From positions 62,001-126,000 of the forward strand of contig WFMF01000088.1 of the NCBI GenBank assembly GCA_011033025.1: a stretch of 64,000 nt of DNA, in the 5' to 3' direction. The notes beneath the pieces are model-generated. The model worked only from the letters and a program-made list of their open reading frames with translations. It did not search any database and had not been told where the DNA came from. A program made the position numbers and the translations under genes. Source of the DNA: Beroe forskalii (lineage: Eukaryota; Ctenophora; Nuda; Beroida; Beroidae). Below are positions 1-16,400 of the stretch, in pieces. The stretch's first letter is position 1. Every line of letters begins with the position of its first letter.

Positions 1-146
1 AATTATTTTTCAGAATTGTGCGAAAAAGGGACTATATGAAGTCATTTATTTTGAGTTAAGTTTTGCTTTTTATTGAGTTGTTATTTTGTTACGTTTACTG
101 ATTATCCGAAGCTTTTCCTTTTGTCAATGTGATGATAATTCATCAA

Positions 147-523
147 TTAGGAGCCATCCAGAAATGAGCTCATCAAAAATCGGCCTTTTTTTAACATACA
201 TACATACTACCTCATCACTACCTCATCATTTGGAAAAGATACATACATACCCCAACCTCATCTCATCATTTCAAGATTTATGTTACGTAACTCATTCAAT
301 ATAAATTATTTATTCAAAATTGAAAATGGTCCCGTGCTACATTTAGTGTACCGGTATGGTCCAATTTTACAACGAGTGGTTGATGTCAAAATTTCCCTGT
401 AAGTGATGAGCTCATCATTTTGCAAACCTACATACATACTACCTCATCACTACCTCATCATTTCCAAAACATACATACAATATACATACCCAAGTGATGA
501 GCTCATTTCTGGATGGCCCCTAA
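147..523. mobile_element. MITE with about 29-bp terminal inverted repeats
   Basis: The left end reads TTAGGAGCCATCC at 147-159 and the right end is its near-perfect inverse, GGATGGCCCCTAA at 511-523. Both continue inwards as AGAAATGAGCTCATCA. The interior has two related blocks rich in CATACATAC and CTACCTCATCA. No transposase is present. I could not find a convincing target duplication, so the superfamily is open. Confidence 0.7.
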
Positions 524-584
524 GCGGGATCGTGTACCAGCTATCTATTTATACAGAGGCAGGTGTTCTTACCGTTGTGTCTCG

Positions 585-754
585 AGCTTTTGAGGCGAGG
601 CGTATAACGGCGCGCTTGGGTACTTTTTTGCAGCGCATGGCAACTCACAAAATATGTACTTTTTATGCAGAACATAGTAAAGCACATTTTCGCGCTATCA
701 CGTGCCGCAAAAAGTACTCAAGCACGGCGTAATACGCCACGCGCCCCAAAAGCT
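585..754. repeat. Short palindromic repeat (about 56-bp arms)
   Basis: The segment from AGCTTTTGAGGCGAGGCGTA at 585 is repeated inverted near 699-754, with about 80 percent identity by eye. The arms surround a roughly 60-bp loop. It looks like a foldback MITE. No protein is encoded and the flanks show no clear target duplication. Confidence 0.6.
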
Positions 755-1364
755 AGTTTCCTATAGCTACTCTAGCTTTGAAGGTAGCCGTATTTGCTTG
801 GAAATATCTGCAGTGTGCAAAGTAGAATCCAGATTCGTGAAATGGTGAGCTGCACATCTAAAATTCTACAATTATAAGTCACACTAAAGCGCGATTCAAA
901 GTATTTGAAAACAATTTTCAGTGATATAAGGAAACTTTAATGGTCGGTAGGTCGGACAAAGCACAATTTTATTGTTTTTCTTTAATGCCTACAGGGTGCT
1001 GAAGGTAGGGCTAGGGTGACATGATGCCATTTTAACACGTGATATGCCATGTTTCATTGTATTGTATTTAGTAGAAAGGGGCTACGTAAGAAATTGCAAA
1101 AGTAAAGCTACTATCACGGTTTCGCTAAAGCTCTTCATCGATGAGATAATAGATATTGGGGTGAAATAGTAACGAATTTGTTATAATGCCTACCCTGAGC
1201 AGTGAATTGATACGTTGAACCGCCTAAGGTTTTGCAGCATGTGGCTTCAAAAATTTCAATTACTTAAATTTGTGACAATTGTGTGCCATTTAACTTTCGA
1301 ACAATTTGGAGGTAGTCTGGAAAAACGCAGACCACACAAAGCTGCCTTCCGCAAATGTATGAAT
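755..1364. other. Gene-free stretch
   Basis: AT-rich sequence with no exon-like open frame and no repeat that I can see. Confidence 0.5.
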
Positions 1365-1664
1365 GAGTGGTTTGGACGGAAACACAATACAAGAACTGCA
1401 TATCTCCTAGCTAGAGCTAAGCTCTTTCTACCAGCCCTTTTACTACCTTTTCGACGAGTTCCTTTTGAGTTTCTTGTAAGTTTGCAATTGATACAAGTTT
1501 TGAAACCCTGCCTCGCGTTATAATTCATGAATTGACCTGACCCGGCTGTAACTGCTGTGTGCTTATCAGTTCAAAAGGAACTCGTCGAAAAGGTAGTAAA
1601 ATGGGCTAAACTCTAGCTAGGAGATATGTGCAGGTCTTGTATTGTTTTTTCGTCCAAACCACTC
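1365..1664. repeat. Palindromic foldback repeat, about 100-bp arms
   Basis: Left arm 1365-1468 (starting GAGTGGTTTGGACGG) and right arm 1571-1664 (ending CGTCCAAACCACTC) are inverted copies, with a loop of about 100 bp. The open frames crossing it on both strands are a by-product of the palindrome, not genes. Confidence 0.7.
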
Positions 1665-1823
1665 AATTTTCTGATTTATCCTAAAAATATTTTCTTGAGG
1701 AAAAACGTGGAGATTTAACTTCTCCGCTACGGGGTCTTTGAGACAAAGCATAGTTCTTTTAAGACCGGCCATTTTCACTACTCTTGTGATGAGTTGCTTC
1801 TGACTGAATGAGTGATAAGCACG

Positions 1824-1831
1824 CATACGAG
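1824..1831 (+). repeat. Target site duplication CATACGAG (left; right copy 3755-3762)
   Basis: An identical 8-mer lies directly outside both termini of the 1832-3754 element, which marks it as a real transposition product. Confidence 0.88.
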
Positions 1832-3754
1832 GGCAAAATGGTACCACAGGAACACGACAAAAATTAGCCTCCATTAGCCTCCATTAGCCTCCATGGAGGC
1901 TGAGTGGAGGCTGAGTGGAGCCTGAGTGGAGGCTAAGTGGAGGCTAATTTCAAAATTAGCCTCCACGGAGGCTAGTGGAGGCATGAGGCTAATTTTTCGA
2001 AAAATAGCCTCCACTATGGAGGCTATATTAGCCTATAGCCCACTAGGCCTCCACCTCCTCCAGCCTCCACTCAGCCTCCATGGAGGCTTAATTTGTTTAG
2101 CCTCCACCAGCCTCCACTCAAGATTTAGCCTCCATTAGCCTCCATGAAATTTAAAAAGTCATTTTTGGATTCTATGGAAGCTATTTTGACAGTGCTAGGA
2201 GGCTATAGCCTCCAAATGGAGGCTAAAATCATGAAAAACACAGATAATATGCTAGCCTCCACAAAATTAAATTTATGTCATGTTTTTACAAAAGAGTACA
2301 TTTTGTAACATAGACCAAAGTCTAGTATTAGGCACCACTAGGCCTCCACTAGATCCCACTCCAGCCTCCACTAGGCTCCCACAGCCTTTCACTCTCAGCC
2401 TCCACTAGGCTCCACTCAGCCTCCACCAGGCTCCAGCTTCCACCCCCTCCACTAGCCTCCATTCCAGCCTCCCACCTCACCACCTCCACCCTCAGTTTTT
2501 CACTCAGCCTCCACCAGCCTCCCACCAGGCTAGTGGAACCAAGTGGAGCCTAGTGGAGGCTGAATGGAGCCCAGTGGAGGCTGAGGGAGCCTAGTGGAGG
2601 CTGAATGGAGCCTAGTGGAGGCTGAGTGAGCCTAGTGGAGGCTAGTGGAGGCTGAGTGGAGCCTAGTGGAGGCTAAGTGGAGCCTAGTGGAGGCTGAATG
2701 GAGCCTAGTGGAGGCTAGTGGAGTTTGGTTGATCATAGTGGAGGCTAGTGGAGCCTAGTGGTGGCCAGTGGAGCCTAGTGGAGGCTGAGTGGAGCCTAGT
2801 GGAGCCTAGTGGGCCTGAGTGGAGCCTAGTGGAGGCTGAGTGGAGCCTAGTGGAGGCTAAGTGGAGGCTAGTGGAGGCTGAGTGGAGCCTAGTGGAGGCT
2901 GAGTGGAGCCTAGTGGAGGCTGAATGGGTCCTAGTGGAGGCTAGTGGAGCCTATTGGATCCTAGTGGAGGCTAGTGGAGCCTAGTGGAGCCTAGTGGTGG
3001 CCAGTGGAGCCTAGTGGAGGCTGAGTGGAGCTTCAGTGGAGGCTAGTGGGGCCTGAGTGGAGCCTAGTGGAGGCTGAGTGGAGCCTAGTGAAGGCTAAGT
3101 GGAGGCTGAGTGGAGCCTAGTGAGGCTGAGGAGACTAGTGGAGGCTGAGTGGAGCCTAGTGGAGGCTGAGTGGAGCCTAGTGGAGGCTGAGTGGAGCCTA
3201 GTGGAGGCTGAGTGTAGGACAGTTGGAGCTGTCTGAAAGTTTGAAGCTATATATTGTTTTTCACATTAGTACACATAAATCACCATTTTCAGCAAGAAAT
3301 TTGTGTTTGTAGGCTTATTGATTTAGGCTCCACTCAGCCTCCACTTAGCCTCTCAGCCTCCATTAGCCTCCATTAGCCTCCATAGGCTTTAGCCCACAAA
3401 AATGACTTTAAATTTCTGTGGAGGCTAATGGAGGCTAATTCTTGAGTGGAGGCTAGTGGAGGCTAGTGGAGGCTAAACTAAAAATTTAGCCTCCATGGAG
3501 GCTGAGTGGAGGCTGAGTGGAGGCTGAGTGGAGGCTAATGGAGGCTAATGGAGGCTAGTGGAGGCTAATATAGCCTCCATAGTGGAGGCTATTTTTTCAA
3601 AAATTAGCCTCATGCCTCCACTAGCCTCCGTGGAGGCTAATTTTTGAAATTAGCCTCCACTTAGGCTCCACTCAGGCTCCACTCAGCCTCCATGGAGGCT
3701 AATGGAGGCTAATGGAGGCTAATTTTTGTCGTGTTCCTGTGGTACCATTTTGCC
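1832..3754. mobile_element. Foldback DNA element with 21-bp repeat arms (copy 1)
   Basis: The termini GGCAAAATGGTACCACAGG at 1832 and its inverse ending at 3754 are perfect inverted repeats, flanked by the 8-bp direct repeat CATACGAG at 1824-1831 and 3755-3762. The interior consists of tandem GGAGGCTGAGT and GGAGCCTAGT modules (10+11 bp, a 21-bp dimer), written as AGCCTCCACT in the left half and inverted in the right half. It has no transposase. The 8-bp duplication would fit hAT-, P- or Merlin-type mobilisation; the superfamily is inferred. Confidence 0.88.
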
Positions 3755-3762
3755 CATACGAG

Positions 3763-7263
<3,501 letters not shown>

Positions 7264-7437
7264 TCACTTTTCCTCCACCGCTTGAGGAGACTCCAGTTCG
7301 AGGGTAGCACTAGGAATTTCGTCTGTCTGACAGAGGTAGACACTGAACTTCCCGGTCCTGCGCCCCTCCATCCACTCCACTGCCATGTAGCCCAGGTAGG
7401 AGAACACTAGCCAGACGACAAGCAGCCACATGAACAC
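7264..7437 (-). CDS. UNC93A: UNC93A-like exon 10 (stop codon exon)
   Basis: 174 nt including the TGA at 7266-7264, acceptor ATCTCTTCAG. It encodes the last membrane span VFMWLLVVWLVFSYLGYMAV followed by a hydrophilic tail of about 38 residues ending VEEK. Confidence 0.85.
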   Translation of the reverse strand: MFMWLLVVWLVFSYLGYMAVEWMEGRRTGKFSVYLCQTDEIPSATLELESPQAVEEK

Positions 7438-10400
7438 CTGAAGAGATGTGGTAGATTGGTGTGGTAGGTAGGGAGATATGGTAGGTGGGTAGGTAGGGAG
7501 ACGGGGTATGGAGATGTGGTACATGAGGTGAGTGTCTGAGAGGGAATGAAAGTGATATAATTATAAAGATATAAGTGGTAAATGTGATATAAGGGGATAC
7601 GAGTGGTAAAATGATTATAGCCTGAATCATCAGCAAAAGTACCATTACTCAATTGGAAAATCCACTACATAAATCACAGGGGGCTATGGCATGAAAGAAG
7701 TAAGCGATTTGTTATGAACCCCCAGTAACGTACCCTGAGAAGGACATTGTTCCCGATGAGGTAAGATATCAGGAACCCGAGGCTCTCCCACAGTCTGTAG
7801 TTGGAGAACGCAGGCTCCTCCTTCCCAGTGAAGATGATGCCGTAGAATGCTGAAGTGAATATTGTAGTGTTCGGGGTCAAATAGAATCCTGTTTTCAGTC
7901 CATTGGCAATGGTAGTTTCAATAAAAGTAATGAAAAAACTGATTTCTCCAAACTTGAATTCCAAACTTTTACTTCAAATTCATACCAGAAAAGCAAAGAT
8001 CACAAAAATCTCTGGTTATCTTTCTAAACAATCGCACGTACCATTAATCTGCGTCTGCCAGACAGCATCAGACATGCCCCATACGATGGCGAACACGTAG
8101 ATCCAGCCTTGATGAGAGATGGTGGGAGTCCAGAGCAGCAACACAATCAGCACCACAAGGTTGAGAATAGCCGCTGAAACATAGTAGGGGTTACTAGTAA
8201 ATGAGTAGGCTTATCAGTAAAAAGCGAACGTAGTGAAAAGGGCAGTGAAAAGGGCAGTGAAAAGGGTAGTGAAAAGGGTAGTAAAAAGGGTAGTGAAAAC
8301 TGACAAGGGTAGTGAAAAATCATCAAAATGATATAAAACTTGTTTATTGGATTTCAGGATTTGTGTTTGCCCCACTCATGAAGAAAAGAAGAAACTGTCT
8401 TAGCATGGGCTTCAGAAGGTAAACTCGTTACTTTGTTAATTACTATCTGCTTTTGAATGATTAGCATGTACGTGCAAGTGAGTGAACTCTGCATGCAGTG
8501 CCTTGCGTGAGTGAACATTGCATGCAGTGCCTTACGTGAGTGAACTGCGGATCGAGTCTCTTAGCACTATCCAAACCTGTTGAACGACTCGATTCCTTTC
8601 CCCGCTATGTGTCGTTTATTCGACTGAGGAGCTGCTGTTTATTATCATACGCGCAGTGATTAGTGATTAGCGTTTGGAGTAAAATAGTATGGGTTCCCCA
8701 ACCAGCTCTGGTAAAGTAACAACTTATCGAATGGCTCAGGAATTCGCAGCAAAGTTGCAGCTGCCGTTAAACTGCGTGCCATTTCACTGCGCGTTAAACA
8801 AAGCATGAAGTGTCCCGGTGATATTTTGTTTCAGCTCGTATCTAGAGTTCTGATACATTCAGTCTAGTCTTGAGTCTAACTTGCTCGCTGAGCACTTCGC
8901 TGAGTTCATGACATTTACAGCTGCACTCAAGTTATCACTTCATGATGAATAAGGGAGGTTGCACTTGTTTGTAGCAAACTCATGACAGCTCCTGTAATTC
9001 CTAATCACTTCATACCAGCGTGACGGCAACGGCAAAAGTTGCCGTACTCACGTCTGGGCTTCTGGGTGTTTCTCTATAATTTATTGTTCTTTCATTCGAC
9101 TTTGTATTGCAAACAGGGCTCTGCTGCCAAAGCTTTCATAGTTTGTTTCAAACTTATTAATCGAATATTTCCGCTTTTTCTTGATTCCACGTCCAGATTA
9201 TAACACTAAATAGACTGGAATCTAGTAACTACAAGACAATAAAAGTGAATACTGAGTAACGAATAGTGTCTTGTGAATCGCAAACTGGTGAGTCTGTTAG
9301 CAGATACCAGAACCTAACGACCAGCAAATCGAAACAATTGACTGGATTTAACTGACAAGAGAACCTAATAACAGCTGACGTGAGACTTACCGAGTGTGAA
9401 GACAGGGATCCTTCCCACCCTCTTCAGAATCCACCCAAACACGAAGGAGGAGACAGCGTCCGTGGTGGCGTACACTATGAGAATGTAGCCGATGCTGTGC
9501 ACCCCGATAGGACACGTGATGAACGCCTGGAATAGCGTGGGAATAGCAAAGTATCGAACCCTTGTGCGTGTCTCGTTGTTAATTTCCGAATTTCGATATT
9601 TACGAGCAAAATCGAATATTTGTAAAGTTTTAATGATCGTGTTTGTAATTGAGTCATGTGGATTTCTGTTTAATAATTAGACGAGGAATCGTTTGATTCA
9701 GGCTTCTTAGCTCTCGAGAAATTCTTCTTGCAAATTTTTCAAACGCAACAAATATTTTTCCCAGAGCCTGAAAGGGGTGCCGCTCCTAGCAAGGCGGGAA
9801 TATTGTCAGAACAGAGGGGTCTGCAGAGAGATTTCTGAATTTCGGGGATAGACATGACTTCGCCTTGTCATAATCTATACATTTCTTCGCCGCATAAGCA
9901 AAATTAGTACTTTTAAGTCGGCTTAAGTAAATTTAAACTCAGTCATTGGGATTAAATCCTCCGCTGTAATAAAACAATATTACCCACATTTCTACTAAAT
10001 CTCTAGCTAAACAGTAAACTGCTGTATAGTTTGACTGCTTAAATCCAACTTCATGGTAACTATTTCTTCTTTTTACGAGTTGACTTCGTGCTATTTTCTC
10101 TCTTTAAGTTTGATGATTCTAACATTCTAACGTTCTAATGTCTCCTCAAAAATTTAGTGGATGAAAGAGTTCGTTTATTTCGTTCATTCTTTGCTAGAAA
10201 TTCCATAAAACCACGGATCGACTTTTTCACGATCTGTGTTCGCGGCAATTAATGTATAACTCTCGGATTCTCCAGAAAACACTCCAGACGAGCTAATCAT
10301 ATTTTGAGAGTTAGAAGCGTTTTGTTCTAAGAAAATGAGTAATACGAGTGATTTTTGCTCCTAAAATAACTCATTTTATCACAGTGAAGGACACTTACAC

Positions 10401-13400
10401 TACAAATTCTCATAAGAACAATAATGTCGCACCTCATTTCTGAAAATGAGCATGTGTTTGCATTTCATTGTTTGTTCATAGTTTCTACTTTCTGGTTGCT
10501 AATGGATTTCTAAATTTAGTGATTTAACAAAATCGAACTGGAAAACGATACCTCTCTTACAATTGATCATTATCGCCCCTGCATTTTTGATCAATCATTG
10601 AATATTACATTTCGTTTGAATTAGTGAACTTCAAAGGACATACTCCTATTCATTAAAGAGAGTAATATTCTGTCCCTCTGCGGTCTGCCCGGCAAACATG
10701 TAAACACATACCTAACAACTTTTGACGCAATCAATCCTCCTCAAAAAACCAAATCATTCCAAACATTAATAAACTAGTATGGTAGAAAAAGTACCAATTC
10801 AATGCAAGTCTAAGATACTATTACCACACGGTGAACAAGGTATACTTCATGGTGCACCTATACTCTCAACTGAATGGCACATTTTAGAATATCACTCACG
10901 GCAGTGAAACTGGCTCCAAACCAACCCTGCTCTAAGCCACTCCACACGGTTAAGGGTGTGATAAGCATCTGATACTTGTTACTGGTGAAGTGGGAGAAGG
11001 TGGCTAGGAGGAGTTGTAATCCTGACTTCCCCTGGTAGAGGGAGAGAGTCGGAAAGACAGAATACGGAGCTTTCAGCATTTCAACGGGGCACGGTACGAT
11101 TTATATGATGGACGAATCACGAAAAAAGTTCTTCACAAGATATTTATATTCATGCTTGCTATGTTCCCAAACGAAATTGAATAATTGAAAGATTTAAAGG
11201 TCTTTCAGCACCCACCTTCTGCTCTGTCCGCTCATCCTCTCCATACTTCTGCAGAGGGTCCAGGAAAAGGAAGATTAGAGTGGGTCCTATGACAGCAAAG
11301 GCTAAGTAGATTCCTGCCAGGAGGTACACTTGGGACTTTTCCACTGGGTCAGAGGAACCTCCCGCAGTTACCTTGAAGCTAGATCCACATTTGTCAGCAA
11401 TGTTCTCGGCTGTGGGCTCACTCCAATCATCTTTTGGTGCCAGCACTGGGGAATTTTTGATGACTTCTTCATTCTGGGCATAAAAGTTTTTACCTCACGA
11501 CATTTGTCTTCAGGACACTCTCCTTCATTATCTCTCTCCTTCCCCTAACCAGTAACCATAATCCCAACCTTACCCAACCCTAACACATGCCCGGAGGCGA
11601 AACATAGTACAGTAGTACCGTAAGATGACTTGTTGCAAGGATAAAAGTCCGTTTCCCAAACCTTGAGCTCATGAAATATCACACCACTTACCAGTAGCTG
11701 TGACTATGTTGCCCCAGATGCCCCAGGTTTGGAACATGCAGAAGAAAACACCAAAGAACTTCGTAATCAGAGCCTCCGAACTGACTCCCTTCAGTTTGCC
11801 AGCGTAGGTGCCCATTTGAGAGAGGTAGGTGCACTTAGCAGACCACATGGGGGCAGCTGCCAAGCCTGGAAACGGGCGGTAACTCGGTAATCTGCCGATG
11901 CACACCTGGGGCACAACCTGGGCACACCTGGGGCACACCTTGGGCACACCTGGGGCACACCTGGGGCACATCTCGGGCACACCTCGGGCACACTTCGGGC
12001 ACAAGACACACCTGGGGCACATTTGAGTACAACCACCTGGGGCACACCTCGGGCACCCTGGGGCACACTTGGGGCACATCTCGGACACAATTAATGCACA
12101 AACCATATCTGGGGCACAACCAGCTGAGGGCACATTTCGGGCACATCTAGGGCACACCTGGGGCACATCTCGGGCACATCTCGGGCACACCTGGGGCACA
12201 TCTCGGGCACACCTCGGGCACATTTCGAGAATTATAGTCATATTCAGTGACAGCGCTCAAGATTTGGTCCTCTATCATGGGACTCTATCTTGGTCCTCTA
12301 TCATGGTAGGTAATCTATCTTGGTCCTCTATCATGGTCCTCTATCATGGTCCTCTGTCATGGTCCTCTATCCTGGTCCTCTATCATGGTCCTGGTCCTCT
12401 ATCATGGTATTCCATCCTGGTCCTCCTGTTCGATATAAATATATGAGCTAACGGCTCACTATCATCCATCATGACCCAAACTTTCCCCTCCTACGAAGAT
12501 CTCAGAACAACTGGGATCCTCTCTTCAGAAGATCGAGTACTTCAGTACTGCCTCGATGTGGAACTCCTTCGTCCTCACCACTTCTGTCAGGAATGTCAGA
12601 TCTACATGGAGCTACGATCCTGCTCCACTTCTAAATACAGCGATGGCTACTGCTGGTCCTGTCCTGGCGATCAACACAGCCTCTCGGTCAGAGCAGAAAG
12701 CATCCTCTACAACCGAAGCATTACCCTTACAAACTTCCTTCATCTTCTGTGGATCTTTGCGAACGGTACCAGCATCTCTGATGCAGCCAGGATCCTGTCA
12801 ATGAACGAGAAAACAGTCCGATCCCTCTACAAAGCTATTCGACAGTGTATGGTGGAGGACCTCCTGGAGAACGGAGCCACAAGGAAGATCGGGGGAGAGG
12901 GGCACATTGTTGAGATAGACGAGTCAAAATTCGGAAATCGCAAGAATAACCGAGGACGGCGGGTAAACGGAAAGTGGGTCCTAGGAGGCCACTGCAGAAC
13001 GACCACGGATTGTTTCTTAGCAGAGTGCACAGGCAACAGACGGAACCACCACACCCTTCTCCGCCTCATCAAGCAACATGTTGCTCCTCGCACCATCATC
13101 CTCACCGACAAGTGGAAGGGATACAACGCCCTGCGGCATCATGGCTACACGCATTTGGTGGTGAATCACAGAAGAGGCTTTGTTGACCCACTTACCGGCG
13201 TTCACACGAACACCTGCGAAGGGATGTGGTTTCATGCCAAGAAGCACATGCGACGAGGACACGGCAGGACACGAAGAGACTCCGCAGCCCTCTCCATGGC
13301 CCTCTGTGAGTTTATTTGGCTGCGGAGGCACCGTCTGACACGCTCTGACTCTTCTATCAGACGCTACTTTAACAGAGAACTGCCACAGTTGATGCGTAGA

Positions 13401-16400
13401 ATTTTCGAGTAAGATTCATTGACGTGTTATATGCTAATGTGATATTGATATTGATTATGTATGTACCTTTTGATTGATATACATACCTATTATATTATGT
13501 GATAATGATATTGCAATGAAGATTTGAATTCAATCATCTTTTTAACTTATTCGATAATGAAATAAAGGGGGATGGGAATTGTGGAGCACGTGAACGTTGT
13601 AGAAATATTACACAGGATTTTCGTCTTGAGAACATTGAAATAAGGCACGTGGAATTTGAGCCAGTTGCTTCATTTCCCGATATGTGCCCCAGGTGTGCCC
13701 GAGATGTGCCCCAGGTGTGCCCGAGATGTGCCCGAAATGTGCCCTCAGCTGGTTGTGCCCCAGATATGGTTTGTGCATTAATTGTGTCCGAGATGTGCCC
13801 CAAGTGTGCCCCAGGGTGTTTGAGGTGTGCCCCAGGTGGTTGTACTCAAATGTGCCCCAGGTGTGTCTTGTGCCCGAAGTGTGCCCGAGGTGTGCCCGAA
13901 ATGTGCCCGAGATGTGCCCCAGGTGTGCCCAGGTTGTGCCCCAGGTGTGCATCGGCAGATTACCGAGTTACCTTATTGAGCTTATGCTGACAGAAGTCGA
14001 TCAGTTAGAAATATATCAAAGGAAGTCTCCTATTATTGATGTGTCAAAACCTGAATAATGTTAAGCGATTTATAGCCGGTTTGTCAGGAATAACATGCCA
14101 TTCTACTGTGTGTACTTGTATAACCTATACTGCTTCTTAGACGACATATTGGAGTGCATTTATGTGTGATAATGCAGGGTTCGTGACATATTTATAACGA
14201 TGACAATTGCCCATTTATTAGGTATTGACCAGCCATCAAGTAGTTCAGCTTCCAAATATTTCTGTCATATTTTCCCAGTTAGCAGTATTTAACTGAATCC
14301 CGATATTCGGGCAAGTATTCTAAAGACTTTTCATAGGATGTGCCATGACGCCAAGCAGCGCTGTGCACGTGCTATGGCCTCGGACTAGAGTCAAGGATAC
14401 TCTTTAGTTTTTATTTCCGTAGTTCGCCAGTCAATTTGCGTTATTAGTTGTCACCGTATGCCGTATGCAGAGAATCAATTGCTAGACTCTTACCCAGACC
14501 CTTACGTAAAAGTGTAGAACCTTTGAAATATGCGGTATTGTGTGAAATCATTCACCATGCTAATATTATTATGTAGTTTACATCAAAGGTGCGAATAAAG
14601 GTGCTATTAAAGTATTAAACGACGACGCGACTTTTTGGCGTTTTGAGTGTTATTAAAAATCTAAAAATCATAGTGTCACGGATTTGACAGAATATAAGAC
14701 TCTCCTACCTAAAACAACAGATGCTGGGATGAGAGTACCCCACTTCGGGTAGAACTGAGCCCCAATGTACAGAGTGTACATGAACTGGCAGACCACCATC
14801 GCTAGCTTCACTTTCAATCTGCGGGAGGGAGCCTGTGTTAATGTGGGGGGTCTGAGGTCGATTTTCGGATTTTTGTTGATTCTGATAGAGGAGAACGCCA
14901 GCTACCAGTAGGTTTTTACCACATGAAAAGGTATTGCATTGTTCCTAGCCGAAGTTATGATATTTTAAAATCGCGAGTTCGATTATAATTACAGTGCGCG
15001 CGCAAGCTTCTAACGCTATTTAATTTGCCGAAAATAAACTTTAAAATGTATCTCCTTCAGTTTTTCAGGAAAACCCTTGAAACTTGGTAGTTATGTTCTA
15101 GGGCATAAAAAAACTTTGAATCGAGCCGATTTTTGATTTAGGCCTTACAAGTGAAAATATGGCTTTTTGAAATTTGAAAATCGTCATTTTTGACTATTTT
15201 TGGGACAGTAGCCAACTTTGAGAGGCCATATTTTCACTTCTGAGGCCTAAATAAAAAATCGGCTCGATTCAAAGTTTTTTTTATGCCCCAGAACACAGCT
15301 ACCAAGTTTCAAAGGTTTTCCTCAAAAACTTTTGGAAGAGATACATTTTAAAGTTTATTTTTGGCAAATCGCGTAAGAAGTTTGCGCGCGCACTGTAATT
15401 ACAGGCGAACTCGCGATTTGAAAAGTTCATAACTTCGGCTAGGAACAATATTTTTTCATGGGGTGAAAACCTACTGGTAACTGGCGTTCAGCTCTATCAG
15501 AAACAATGAAAAAACGAAAATCGACCACGGACCCCCCGCCCCCTTTAGATAATAATACTGCATAATATTTGGATAAGTTTTGTTGCGAAACTGCTAAAAA
15601 CAAGTGGTTTTCGAAACAAATCTTATAAAAATATGCTCGAAACTGTGGTTGTAGTATACGTTATACGGTTTGTAATAGTGGGTCGCCCCTTTGGGACTCG
15701 ATATTATTTCTCACCGTATTACTACATTAATGTTACGATAGGTTATACGGAGTAGGCATTACCAGATCAATTTATCAAAAATGTAAGGCTTAGAATCAGC
15801 CTTCTCAGTATAGCTGTTGGTCTTCAGGGGACCATATTCACACAACCTCCTAGAGTGCAGGTTCAGGGCTACTTCCATGCTGGCGCCACGTTGCCTCATG
15901 ACGAGGCTTTGTAACGCTGATTTAACTTTAAACCTGCAACTGCTTACTGAAAGGAACAAGTACCTGCAGGCCCGGTAGTGCGTGATATAGCGGGCAGGGA
16001 TGACGTCATCATCACACCTCAAGGTGGAGCGCTGCTGACGAGGCAGCAGCGACACCTCACACGCAGGGCTCAGCGTGTTAATTGGGTACTTCCAATGTTT
16101 CCAAGGTGGGATTCAGACAGAATAATTAGTGACAAGTCTGCAGTAAACACGGTCACATTATAAACGCCTCCTGTCAGAACGCCTACATATTGTGATATGT
16201 TATATAACATCATTACTCTATTATTATACTGCTATTGTAGCTTTTATTAATGGGCAACAACCTCCCCTTCCACGTTTACTGCCACTTCTATGTCGCGTAG
16301 TATTCCGTCTACAGTTATCTAGCCACCCGTCTGAAGCACTCTCAGCTTCTTTGAAGTTTTCTGAAGTTCTTTGCGTGTTCCTCGAGTGCCTAATTATTTA

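Larger units (their letters stand above)
11878..13972. mobile_element. Merlin-type DNA transposon, apparently complete
   Basis: It has a 313-residue DDE transposase flanked by inverted arms of about 300-380 bp. The ends GGTAACTCGGTAATCTGCCG at 11878 and the inverse ending at 13972 are perfect inverted repeats. The arms are tandem 11-bp units (GGGCACATCTC and variants). The paralogous empty site in unit B reads AAACGGGC-GTGAA-TTATTGAG; here GTGAA is missing and no target duplication is visible. Merlin elements usually make 8-9 bp duplications, so the insertion was either atypical or its edges were later altered. Confidence 0.87.

Noticed and set aside
2748-2984. VEAEWSL heptad-repeat protein (also 44851-45033)
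   Set aside because: The 7-codon period simply mirrors the 21-bp repeat of the foldback element; frames are interrupted in other copies.
11669-12241. Long Cys/Pro-rich frames (CPRCARDVPQV repeats) on both Merlin arms
   Set aside because: They are translations of the 11-bp terminal repeats, occur in several frames and both arms, and have no start or splice context.
15759-16055. 98-codon minus-strand frame in unit A (and 27502-27756 in unit B)
   Set aside because: Small indels between the otherwise near-identical units break the frame, which is not expected for a conserved exon.
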